Shown: in pieces, positions 7,051 to 14,087 of the stretch
Numbering within the stretch: the stretch's first letter is position 1
Layout of the letters: every line of letters starts with the position of its first letter
NCBI GenBank assembly: GCA_020628975.1
Contig: JAHDEF010000026.1
Coordinates: 1-14,300, forward strand
DNA: 14,300 bases
DNA from: Aquimarina sp.
GTDB taxonomy: Bacteria > Bacteroidota > Bacteroidia > Flavobacteriales > Flavobacteriaceae
Direction: 5' to 3'
Translations under genes and position numbers: made by a program
The notes under the pieces: model-generated
What the model was told of the DNA's origin: nothing
What the model saw: only the letters and a program-made list of their open reading frames with translations
Databases searched by the model: none

Positions 7051-7179
7051 AATTTGTCTTTATTTTCTCATACTATTTATCAAACTGCGATTCGTGCATT
7101 TAACAACATTACTGAGAAGCTTGAAAAACCGATAATTAATCATGTCCAAAATATTCGAGCTGATCCGAAGTTTTTTTAA
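7051..7179 (+). pseudogene. Possible 3' remnant of a lost gene
   Basis: Between an in-frame TAG (7048-7050) and a TAA (7177-7179) lies an open stretch of 43 sense codons with no usable ATG. The second half translates to a plausible soluble peptide (AIRAFNNITEKLEKP, then HVQNIRADPKFF) and is visibly less AT-rich than the DNA around it. It could be the tail of a gene whose 5' end was deleted, or chance. No family is recognised. Confidence 0.2.
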
Positions 7180-7299
7180 AATACCTCAAAGTTTGTTTCG
7201 GTAAATTTCAAAATTTTAATTCTAATCTAAGTCATCTTTAAGGGTGGTTTTATTAAGGGGTATAAAAATGAAGCAACTATTCTATAAAGGCAAATTAGT

Positions 7300-7497
7300 A
7301 TTAAGCTGAAAAGTTGTGGACAAGCCAACCGTCATTCCTTCGCAGGAAGGAATCTCATTAAATATATCGATTAGTTTAAGTAAATATCCTTGATGGGATC
7401 CCACATCAGGTGCGGGATGACAAAAGTTAGCATGAAAATCATTTCTATATTTTCAAAATTAATTAATATTTAACGCTCCACAACTTTTCAGCTTAAT
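7300..7497. repeat. 198-bp nested palindromic (MITE/REP-like) element
   Basis: Perfect 21-bp terminal inverted repeats, 7300-7320 and 7477-7497, enclose two inner hairpins. Hairpin 1 (7331-7353) starts GTCATTCC and has an 8-bp stem ATTCCTTC/GAAGGAAT around GCAG. Hairpin 2 (7398-7421) has ATCCC/GGGAT arms, ends GGGATGAC and faces the other way, so GTCATtCC and GGgATGAC form a second, inner inverted repeat. No target-site duplication is visible beside the outer arms and there is no coding capacity. The GTCATTCC/GGAATC hairpins resemble the REP-like and dRS3-like palindromes dispersed in many bacterial genomes. Confidence 0.75.
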
Positions 7498-7562
7498 CCA
7501 GAAGTCGCCTTCACTAGAAATTGTAAATCATTCTTTTAAATGGAAAATAAAAATTTAGTTTA

Positions 7563-7591
7563 GGAGATTTCCATCTACGAGGAAATGACGG
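7563..7591. repeat. Degenerate inverted copy of the inner GTCATTCC hairpin
   Basis: GGAGATTTCC...GAGGAAATGACGG aligns with the reverse complement of 7330-7358 (GAGATTCC...GAAGGAATGACGG). The stem is kept as ATTTCC (7567-7572) with GGAAAT (7581-7586), although the bases differ from those in the first copy. Confidence 0.55.
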
Positions 7592-7810
7592 AAACTTTAC
7601 TTATCCCTAACCTTTTAGGTTGATTTGTAAACTAATTGATTTTCTGATTTTTAGAAAGGAAAACTCATTTTTGAATGCTATGATTTTAAAGCGCATTTCA
7701 AAGTTTAATTGGAAATTATATGCATTAAACTAAAAATTAACCATTAGTGGAGCGAAAGAAAGCATTACGTTTTAGCTTGAAATTATTAAATTTGAAAGCT
7801 TGGAGGTATT

Positions 7811-7860
7811 TAAAAAGCGGTTGAATTTTTACCCCCATAAACAATTCAAACCGCTTTTAA
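7811..7860. repeat. Isolated stem-loop, possible minus-strand terminator or small RNA end
   Basis: AAAAGCGG-TTGAATT pairs with AATTCAA-A-CCGCTTTT (15 pairs, one bulged A) around a loop of about 15 nt containing CCCCC. On the minus strand the stem is followed by TTTTTAAA, the pattern of an intrinsic terminator, but no minus-strand gene lies just upstream of it. On the plus strand no T-run follows. Confidence 0.45.
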
Positions 7861-8030
7861 ACAACAATACTAATTTTTTAAGAAGTATGATATAATATTG
7901 TGAAAGCTTATTTTAAGTTGTAATAACTACCCCTAAAGTACACCACAAATATATCATAGCCACGCGTATTTAGAAACTGTGTTTTTCCGCAGGTTGATGA
8001 TGAGTGCGATGGTAGACAAAATGATGGACT

Positions 8031-8762
8031 ATGATGGATAATGATTTAGGAGTGTTTTCTAAAAAATTAATAACAGATGTTTCTGTAGATAAAAATTCAG
8101 AAAAATTTAAAGAGTACGATAATAAAATTCCTTTTTTTGGAAATCAAGCTACTTATGTATATTCATTTGTAGAAGGTAGAATGGTGTATGCTAAAGGCTG
8201 GTTAGATTTGTTGGGATATGAGGATACGGATGTTAATATGCTCAACTTGGTAGAAATAACTTCACCGAGGTATAAGCAGTTTTCATTCGAGATTAACGAC
8301 AAGGCCCTTATGTTTTTAAGTCAAAAAGCTGAAAATTTAGAAGCTTATAGTTTTACATTAGAAACGGAAAAAGTACATAAAAATGGTACAGTAATTCCCT
8401 TGTTTTGGAAAGTAGGGGTATACAAATCTATTAATGGAAAAATTGCTGAAATTATTGGTATTGCGCATAAAATGGATTCTTTAAAGCGAGGAAAAGTAAT
8501 GCAATATGCAGCATATGGTCCTGAAATTGCTGATTTTGAAGGTATGTTAAATAAAGAGCTATTTAATTATGTAGCTATATCTAGAAAAGAAAAAGAGGCG
8601 TTAAAATTGGCGGCTAAGGGTTTGTCTTTCAAAGAAATTGCACATGAGTTAATGGTTTCACAATCAGCTATTGAAAAGCGAATTATACCCATGTATAAAA
8701 GGTTTGGGGTGAAAAGTTTGCCTCACTTAGTAAGTTTCGCTTATGAAAATCATGTTTTATAG
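8031..8762 (+). CDS. PAS-like/LuxR-type HTH orphan transcription regulator
   Basis: 243 residues. Residues 36-148 have the spacing of a PAS sensory domain (YVYSFVEGRMVYAKGWLDLLGYED, then KNGTVIPLFWKVGVYKSINGKIAEIIG). Residues 181-240 form a LuxR/GerE-type helix-turn-helix: ISRKEKEALKLAAKGLSFKEIA, then VSQSAIEKRIIPMYKRFGVKSL, with recognition helix around 209-222. No receiver domain or phosphoacceptor Asp is seen, so it is not a two-component response regulator. It resembles a family of stand-alone regulators common in Flavobacteriia (recalled). Ligand and targets are unknown. The in-frame TGA at 8022-8024 limits the start to the ATG at 8031 or 8034. The leader carries several ATGATGG-like repeats. 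The gene converges on the membrane ATPase gene with an 11-bp gap and no terminator between them. Confidence 0.85.
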   Translation: MMDNDLGVFSKKLITDVSVDKNSEKFKEYDNKIPFFGNQATYVYSFVEGRMVYAKGWLDLLGYEDTDVNMLNLVEITSPRYKQFSFEINDKALMFLSQKAENLEAYSFTLETEKVHKNGTVIPLFWKVGVYKSINGKIAEIIGIAHKMDSLKRGKVMQYAAYGPEIADFEGMLNKELFNYVAISRKEKEALKLAAKGLSFKEIAHELMVSQSAIEKRIIPMYKRFGVKSLPHLVSFAYENHVL

Positions 8763-8773
8763 ACGCTACAAGT

Positions 8774-9826
8774 TTAAGGCAAACAAATAGTTTGGATTTT
8801 CAATTTTTCGATTCCCAAGCTACATAGCATATCCATCCATTCTTTTGGAGAAGAGGTGTTGTGGCAATTTCCCAAAATCCATATAACATTTTTATTTTGA
8901 ATAATATTTTTGTTTTCTAATGTAGGCGATTCAATTGAGCCATTAAGATAAAGAGCAAATTCTTCAGCTTTTACGATTTCATGGTTAAAGGGTAGTCCAG
9001 GATTTATATCATCAATGATTAAAAAGTCTACTTCTTTCCAACTCCATATTTTTTCTGTTGCTACTTTATTAATGTTTAGATATTCGAAAAAATCACTGTA
9101 AATTTTTATTCCAGTAGTGTATAGGCATTTCCGTTTTTGTATAGACAATTCGTTACATATAGCTACACCCAAGCTAGTCTTACCACTAAATTTAGATCCG
9201 TGAATGAGTAAATGATTCTCATTTTTTTTAGATTTCATAAACGTTACTATTTTTTCTTTGTCAGCCGCATCAATTTGATATTTCCATTGACTCAAGCGAA
9301 ATTGAAAAGGATAATTGGCATATTGTTGATGCATTTTGATAAAAAACCAATCGACACTAAAAAACAGTAAACAAATCGTTAAGCCTAAAATTAGAACAAA
9401 CAGTATAGCGTCGGTATTAAAAAGTAAACAAATAGTCATTGCGCCCAAGGCAAAAAAACATACATCAACAAAGGTGTCATAAGCTATGTTTTTCCAGTTG
9501 GGTTGAAATGTATAGGAGTTTAAATATCCTTTTTTGTTAACCTGTCTAATTTTGAAAAGCAAGGGTCCTAAAAAATTGTAGAGTTCAAAACAAAACCAAA
9601 ATAAGGTTACTTTAAAAGCCCAAATGAGTGCAATATTATAATGATTTTGCGTTTTATTATCGGTGAGAATTAAAATTAGAGTTGGTAGTGCACCTAGGCA
9701 AAAGTGACCAAATTGATTGGCTAACCAAGCGTATGTTAGAGTGATACCTCTGTAAGAATCTTTGCCAATTAAGTCTTTTTTTAATTGCCTAAAAGCGTCA
9801 GTGTAGTTTAGTTTTCTTGTACTCAT
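8774..9826 (-). CDS. Four-TM membrane protein with C-terminal DnaC/AAA-like P-loop ATPase domain
   Basis: 350 residues. Four hydrophobic segments are visible at about 38-54, 64-90, 114-136 and 139-163, after a short basic N-terminus. A cytoplasmic domain follows from about 180. It contains a Walker A motif, GSKFSGKT (210-217), and a Walker B motif, VDFLIIDD (266-273). It also has a sensor-1-like VIWILGN (314-320). The order and spacing resemble DnaC/IstB- and DnaA-type AAA+ loaders rather than ABC or STAND proteins, but no arginine finger or HTH is recognised. Membrane anchoring of such a domain is unusual. It lies 101 bp downstream of the glycosyltransferase unit on the same strand, so read-through from that unit is possible but unproven. 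The ATG at 9824-9826 is well placed. Function is unknown. ATP binding is the only activity the sequence supports. Confidence 0.75.
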   Translation of the reverse strand: MSTRKLNYTDAFRQLKKDLIGKDSYRGITLTYAWLANQFGHFCLGALPTLILILTDNKTQNHYNIALIWAFKVTLFWFCFELYNFLGPLLFKIRQVNKKGYLNSYTFQPNWKNIAYDTFVDVCFFALGAMTICLLFNTDAILFVLILGLTICLLFFSVDWFFIKMHQQYANYPFQFRLSQWKYQIDAADKEKIVTFMKSKKNENHLLIHGSKFSGKTSLGVAICNELSIQKRKCLYTTGIKIYSDFFEYLNINKVATEKIWSWKEVDFLIIDDINPGLPFNHEIVKAEEFALYLNGSIESPTLENKNIIQNKNVIWILGNCHNTSSPKEWMDMLCSLGIEKLKIQTICLP

Positions 9827-9927
9827 AACCAGGTTAGTTAAGTGTTAGATGTTCAATACTACAGAAATGTCAATTATATAAACACGTTTAAATGAGTCGG
9901 ATATCTACCGATCATAGGAATATCATA

Positions 9928-11328
9928 TTAGTATTTTCTAAAAATACTTACTTTTTTTGAAAATAACTCATAGGTTAAGGCTAAGGACACTATTACATAT
10001 TCTAAAGCAACCCACCACAAGTTTTCTTTCCATTGTTCTGGATTTTGATAAGTATGGTAAGATAAAACCACAACACAACTCCAAATCCACAAAAATCGGT
10101 AATGTGTAAAGCAGGATAAAACTAATGGAATAGCCAGATACCATGGGTGTATTGTGGTGCTGCAAACTAGATAAGCAAAAAAACTAAATAACAAGCTTGT
10201 AAGTAATTTTTGTGGGTTTTCATTCTTTCGAAATAAGCCCACACACAAAATTATTAGAATAGCAAAAGCAGGCAAAAGCTTACCTGTAATGGCAATGACA
10301 TTCCACCCCGTAATTTGATAACCTATCCATCTAGCGATATAATATAAACTTGCATTGAATTCAAAACTACTAAACCAAAGTCCTACAGAATTGGTGTAAT
10401 TTTCAATAAGTTTTGCATTTATAAAAGGAGCAAAAAACAGCACATTAATACCTATCGTTATTAATATAAATACGGTATAATTGATTACATTTTTCTTTTC
10501 TGATTTAATAAATTTTGATAAAGAATGGAAACTATTTAAAGGCTTAGAGAGAAAAAATCTCGCAAAAACAGGAATTAAAATAAAGGGAAGTAATTTTACA
10601 TTTACTGATATTCCCAGTAAAATTCCTGCTATTGCCCATTTTTTCCTTATTAAATAATATAAAGAAATCACTAGGAAAAATACCATTAATGCTTCAAAAT
10701 GTAAGTTTCCAATAAGTTCAATAATGATAAAAGGGTTTAAAAAGTAATAAGCGATATTTTTTTTAGGAAGTTTCAACTCTTTAAGAAGTTTAACCCCGAA
10801 AAAGAAAGTTCCTGTATCTGATAGGATTAATATGACACGCATTACCACAACGCTGGTAATTATAGAATTCTGCCCAAAAACAGCAGCTATAAAATATCCT
10901 AGCTGACTCATTGGGGGGTAATTGGTGTAGTGTTTTGCGTTCAAAGTGCCCATGCCTTCGTAAAGCACTTGGGCTTGATTTATAGGGAAATTATTTGAAC
11001 TTATGTGTTGCAGCGGTGTACTTAAGTATGGATTTATTCCTTTAATCAGCAAACGACCATCCCAAATAAAGCGGAAATAATCTTGGGACATCCATGGCAG
11101 TACATCGATTAATAAAATTCTAAAAAAAATTCCAATTAGTAATAAATGACTTAAAGAGTACTTTTTATTATGTATGATAACTAATGAGCATACAAACGTG
11201 CAAAGCCATAAGCCAATGAGTATGTAGAATTCGCTCCTAGGAACAAAACGTGGTAATATAATATAACTTAACGTGCTCAATACAATGGCTAAAAAACCCA
11301 TCCAATTATATTGAAGCCATTTTTTCAA
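9928..11328 (-). CDS. GT-C fold membrane glycosyltransferase (mannosyltransferase-like, GT87/MptB-type)
   Basis: 466 residues with about 11 hydrophobic segments from residue 10 to the end. Features of polyprenyl-phosphate-sugar-dependent GT-C enzymes are seen. An acidic motif, SQDYFRFIWDG (81-91), lies in the first long periplasmic loop. It is followed by the NPY turn (99-101), NYPP (136-139), LNPFIIIELIGNLHFE (197-212) and HPWYLAIP (394-401). It would transfer a sugar from a lipid carrier to an acceptor outside the inner membrane. Mannose is the usual assignment in related proteins but cannot be read from sequence. The start is probably the TTG at 11326-11328, 4 bp after the upstream stop. 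The next in-frame ATG is codon 10. It is last of four tightly packed genes that include the likely lipid-sugar synthase. Confidence 0.82.
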   Translation of the reverse strand: MKKWLQYNWMGFLAIVLSTLSYIILPRFVPRSEFYILIGLWLCTFVCSLVIIHNKKYSLSHLLLIGIFFRILLIDVLPWMSQDYFRFIWDGRLLIKGINPYLSTPLQHISSNNFPINQAQVLYEGMGTLNAKHYTNYPPMSQLGYFIAAVFGQNSIITSVVVMRVILILSDTGTFFFGVKLLKELKLPKKNIAYYFLNPFIIIELIGNLHFEALMVFFLVISLYYLIRKKWAIAGILLGISVNVKLLPFILIPVFARFFLSKPLNSFHSLSKFIKSEKKNVINYTVFILITIGINVLFFAPFINAKLIENYTNSVGLWFSSFEFNASLYYIARWIGYQITGWNVIAITGKLLPAFAILIILCVGLFRKNENPQKLLTSLLFSFFAYLVCSTTIHPWYLAIPLVLSCFTHYRFLWIWSCVVVLSYHTYQNPEQWKENLWWVALEYVIVSLALTYELFSKKVSIFRKY

Positions 11329-11332
11329 CGTA

Positions 11333-12808
11333 TTATAATTTATCAGTTACCGATTTAAAAAATACGAATCCAAAGCCTGAAAATAACATTAAGTGAAAAC
11401 CAAACAAGCCATAATCTCCTATTTGAACGCCACTATAAAGTGCAAAAGCAAAATAACACATTAATAGCGCTTCTAAAATGGTGTGTTTAGAAATGTTTTT
11501 ATTAATGTATTTGTTACCTCGCCATTTATCAGAAATTTTATTCATATTGAATTTTGGAGTACGAATAAATTCGCTTTTTTTACCAAAATGTCCTTCTAAA
11601 ACAGCAATTGAGTTATGTAAAGAAAACCCCATTGCTACCGAAAAATACGTTAAAAATAGGCCTACATATTGACTGAAATTTTTAAAGCCACCACCGTGAA
11701 TATTTTTATAGCTAACCCAGTAATTCACAAAAAATATGACAGAACTTAGTGCAAATACACTCGAGATATTAAAATATAAATTTAAAACAGGGTGTTCGTT
11801 TTTTATATAAAGTACAGGAACACTCAGTATCGCCATGGTTAAAATCAAAATGAACATAGAACTATTTAGCAAATGAAAAAAGCTATGCATTTTCGTTTTC
11901 CAAGGCGTTTTGTCACACTTTAAAACTCTTTTATAAGTCTTTTTAAAGTTTTCAGCGGCTCCTTTATTCCACCTAAATTGTTGTGAACGCGAAGCACTAA
12001 CAATCATTGGTAATTCAGCAGGCGTAACGACGTCTTCTAAATATTTGAATTCCCACTGATTTAATTGTGCCCGATAACTTAAATCAAGATCTTCAGTTAA
12101 GGTGTCACCTTGCCAATTTCCAGCATCAACAATACAGGTTTTTCTCCATATTCCTGCAGTACCGTTAAAATTGATAAAATGCTTTTTAAAATTCCGACCA
12201 CTTTGTTCCATGGTAAAATGGTAATCTAATGACAAAGCTTGAATTTTAGTCAATAACGAATAATCACGATTAATATGCCCCCATCGGGTTTGTACCACAC
12301 CGATTTTTGGGTTTTTAAAATGTGGAATTGTTTTTTTTAGCCAATCAGGTTCAGGTAAAAAATCAGCATCGAAAATAGCAACGAATTCGCCACTAGCTTC
12401 TTTCAAGCCTTCTTTTAAGGCACCAGCTTTAAAACCTTGTCGATTGGTGCGGTGGATATGCTTAATATCAAGTCCTTTTTCTTGCAGCTGCTTAACTTTG
12501 TTAGCTGTAGTAACGATAGATTCGTCCGTTGAATCATCGAGAACTTGAACTTCTAATTTTTCTGAGGGATAATCTAGTAAAGCTATATTATCCAACAAAC
12601 GTTCCATTACATATAGCTCATTAAAAACAGGAAGCTGAATGGTTACACAAGGAGTTTCATCAGGTTTTGATAAATCAAATTGAGGCCCTTCATTTGTAGT
12701 GGTTTTTTTTGATTTTAAATATCCAAATAGCAGGTTGAGTTGACTCAAACTGTAAAGAAAAACAATCGTTAGTGCTAGGGTATACACTATGATAATGGTT
12801 ATGTACAT
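11333..12808 (-). CDS. Processive GT2, cellulose synthase-like (CslA-type) glycosyltransferase
   Basis: 491 residues. One TM helix at 3-30, a cytoplasmic GT-A domain at about 54-300, then four or five TM helices (about 310-335, 345-366, 380-405, 443-462, 465-487). The processive signature D, D, D, QxxRW is complete: DDSTD at 91-95, DAD at 147-149, TED at 238-240 and QQFRW at 276-280. Members such as plant CslA/CslC and bacterial glucan synthases polymerise a beta-linked chain from UDP-glucose or GDP-mannose and extrude it across the inner membrane. There is no PilZ domain and no BcsB or BcsZ neighbour, so a standard cellulose system is unlikely. The ATG at 12806-12808 is 5 bp past the preceding stop, suggesting coupled translation. 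The polymer made is not known. Confidence 0.9.
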   Translation of the reverse strand: MYITIIIVYTLALTIVFLYSLSQLNLLFGYLKSKKTTTNEGPQFDLSKPDETPCVTIQLPVFNELYVMERLLDNIALLDYPSEKLEVQVLDDSTDESIVTTANKVKQLQEKGLDIKHIHRTNRQGFKAGALKEGLKEASGEFVAIFDADFLPEPDWLKKTIPHFKNPKIGVVQTRWGHINRDYSLLTKIQALSLDYHFTMEQSGRNFKKHFINFNGTAGIWRKTCIVDAGNWQGDTLTEDLDLSYRAQLNQWEFKYLEDVVTPAELPMIVSASRSQQFRWNKGAAENFKKTYKRVLKCDKTPWKTKMHSFFHLLNSSMFILILTMAILSVPVLYIKNEHPVLNLYFNISSVFALSSVIFFVNYWVSYKNIHGGGFKNFSQYVGLFLTYFSVAMGFSLHNSIAVLEGHFGKKSEFIRTPKFNMNKISDKWRGNKYINKNISKHTILEALLMCYFAFALYSGVQIGDYGLFGFHLMLFSGFGFVFFKSVTDKL

Positions 12809-12813
12809 TGAAA

Positions 12814-13509
12814 CTATTTGAAACTGTATTTAAAAATCCAACTTAAAATTTTTACGCCGGCTAATATAGCACCTTTAAGCGTACCAGAAACTTTTGAAGT
12901 TCCTATTCTATTCTTATATCTTACGGGTATTTCGGTATATTTCAAGTTTTGCTTAAGGGCTTTTAATTGCATTTCAACCGTCCATCCGTAGGTGCGATCT
13001 TGCATTTTTAAAGACAAGAGCTTGTTATATTTTATGGCTCTAAATGGGCCTAAATCGGTAAATTTTGATTTGAAAAATAATCGCATCAAATTAGTAGCCA
13101 AAGCGTTTCCGAAGCGCTGCGGAAAAGTCATGCTCCCTTTTTCTCGTAACGATGATTTCCTTGCACCAATTACCAAATCGAAATCTTCTTCTATAATCGG
13201 AGCAATAATTTTTGTCATTTCTTCGGGAAAATCACTGTAATCACCATCTAAAAAAACAATGATATCAGGAGATTTTTCTAAGGCAGCAACATATCTTAAT
13301 CCTCTCAGACACGCATTTCCATAGCCTTTATTTGGCTCATCTAAAACCGTAGCACCAGCTAGTTGCGCCTTCTTTTTGGTGTTATCGCTCGAGCCATTAT
13401 TAACTACAATAATTTCAGAAACATTTTTTGGTATTTCAGCAATTACTTTGGCGATTGAAGCTTCCTCGTTAACGGCAGGTATAATGACTTTTATTGAAGT
13501 TGCACTCAA
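12814..13509 (-). CDS. DPM/DPG-synthase-like GT2 (polyprenyl-phosphate hexose synthase)
   Basis: 231 residues, a soluble or peripheral GT-A enzyme without the C-terminal TM pair of some relatives. Motifs are IPAVNEEASI (10-19), VVNNGSSDNT (35-44), the metal-binding FLDGD (86-90), TDLGPFRAI (151-159) and YGWTVEMQ (174-181). The TD-x-GPFRAI and GWTVEMQ pair marks the DPG-synthase-like branch, which loads glucose or mannose on dolichyl/undecaprenyl phosphate. This would provide the donor used by the GT-C protein two genes on. The only workable start is a TTG at 13507-13509, which overlaps the TGA of the preceding gene by 4 bp (TTGA), so translation is probably coupled. Sugar specificity is uncertain. 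Confidence 0.88.
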   Translation of the reverse strand: MSATSIKVIIPAVNEEASIAKVIAEIPKNVSEIIVVNNGSSDNTKKKAQLAGATVLDEPNKGYGNACLRGLRYVAALEKSPDIIVFLDGDYSDFPEEMTKIIAPIIEEDFDLVIGARKSSLREKGSMTFPQRFGNALATNLMRLFFKSKFTDLGPFRAIKYNKLLSLKMQDRTYGWTVEMQLKALKQNLKYTEIPVRYKNRIGTSKVSGTLKGAILAGVKILSWIFKYSFK

Positions 13510-13970
13510 AATTTAAAATTAGGATTGTCTTTTTTAAAACTAGAGATATTTGACCATTGTTGTAAAAATACGTCATTCACATATTTTTTCGCCTTTGTAA
13601 TATTTCCATTTTCATAAGTTAAACAAAATCGTGTTTTTCCGTCTTTTTGATAAATGCAATTCTCATATTCTTTTTGATTATAATAAACCCACCAATTGAT
13701 AGGCGTATTGTTTAAAAAATGTCCTTCTTTAGCTAAGTTTCCATCTTCATTATAAAAATACCAATAGCCTGTTTTGGCATTTTTCATAAAAGCGCCTTTC
13801 GAAGATATATTTCCATTTTCAAAATAAAACGTCCAATAGTCTTCCATGTTCCCATTTTCAGTCCATCCCATAGCTTTAGGTTTCCCAGAAACATAATAAA
13901 GTGTGGTGTAGGTTTTATTTGTCGAAAAGGACAAACACATAAAAATTGTAAACAAAAATATAAGCCTCAC
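13506..13970 (-). CDS. Secreted YwqK/MORN-like repeat protein
   Basis: 154 residues with an N-terminal hydrophobic stretch (RLIFLFTIFMCLSFS, 2-16) that looks like a short signal peptide. Three or four repeats of about 23 residues follow in the style G-x-W-x-F-Y-x-E-N-G-N (around 28-52, 53-75, 76-98 and 118-130). This is the MORN-variant pattern of PF07661/YwqK-type proteins. Such repeats form beta-hairpin surfaces and bind partners. They have no known catalytic activity. The start is a GTG at 13968-13970. The next in-frame ATG (codon 11) would destroy the signal peptide. It is the first gene of the glycosyltransferase unit and overlaps the next gene by 4 bp, so a role in handling or attaching the glycan is conceivable but unproven. 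No toxin gene is adjacent, so the automatic name YwqK antitoxin would mislead. Confidence 0.75.
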   Translation of the reverse strand: MRLIFLFTIFMCLSFSTNKTYTTLYYVSGKPKAMGWTENGNMEDYWTFYFENGNISSKGAFMKNAKTGYWYFYNEDGNLAKEGHFLNNTPINWWVYYNQKEYENCIYQKDGKTRFCLTYENGNITKAKKYVNDVFLQQWSNISSFKKDNPNFKF

Positions 13971-14067
13971 TACGTAAGTTTTACTTTGTGGTCGAACTTT
14001 AGTTGGAAACTTACATTGTAGTTAAGAAAAATTTGCGCTATTCGGAAAACGTTATGAATGAGAATAG

Positions 14068-14075
14068 TATATTTG
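14068..14075 (+). promoter_or_regulatory. -7 promoter box of the terminal lipoprotein gene
   Basis: TATATTTG, an exact TANNTTTG match, ends 12 nt before the ATG at 14088. It lies in a 117-bp spacer between divergent genes. No matching box was found for the opposite (glycosyltransferase) direction. Confidence 0.55.
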
Positions 14076-14087
14076 AAAAAAAATATT

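Larger units (their letters stand above)
6808..8030. other. Gene-poor spacer of about 1.2 kb with palindromic repeats
   Basis: No open frame with credible coding character spans this stretch on either strand. The first 240 bp are very AT-rich with only a weak AACCTA/TAGGTT hairpin near 7021. A start-less open stretch of 43 codons lies at 7051-7179. A 198-bp palindromic element occupies 7300-7497, a degenerate copy of its inner hairpin lies at 7563-7591, and an isolated stem-loop lies at 7811-7860. The final 170 bp lead to the LuxR-type gene and end in ATGATGG-like direct repeats. No exact TANNTTTG box for that gene was found. Confidence 0.7.

Noticed and set aside
7255..7310. Tiny frame starting at the ATG near 7268 and ending in the palindrome
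   Set aside because: Only about a dozen codons, its stop is part of the repeat arm, and there is no coding signature.
7300..7497. Palindromic element considered as a complete insertion sequence
   Set aside because: It is too short for a transposase, has no open frame and no flanking target duplication.
9968..10165. Second minus-strand frame of 65 codons within the GT-C gene
   Set aside because: Out of frame with a gene that has conserved HPWYL and TM segments across the same bases.
11333..12808. Bacterial cellulose synthase BcsA
   Set aside because: It lacks the PilZ domain and bcsB/bcsZ/bcsC neighbours. The overall layout fits CslA-like enzymes better.
12992..13240. Plus-strand open frame of 82 codons inside the DPM-like gene
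   Set aside because: Opposite strand of a gene whose catalytic motifs fall within the same interval. No start signal or domain is seen.
13506..13970. Toxin-antitoxin pair suggested by the YwqK-type repeats
   Set aside because: No toxin-like gene is adjacent, and a signal peptide places the protein outside the cytoplasm.
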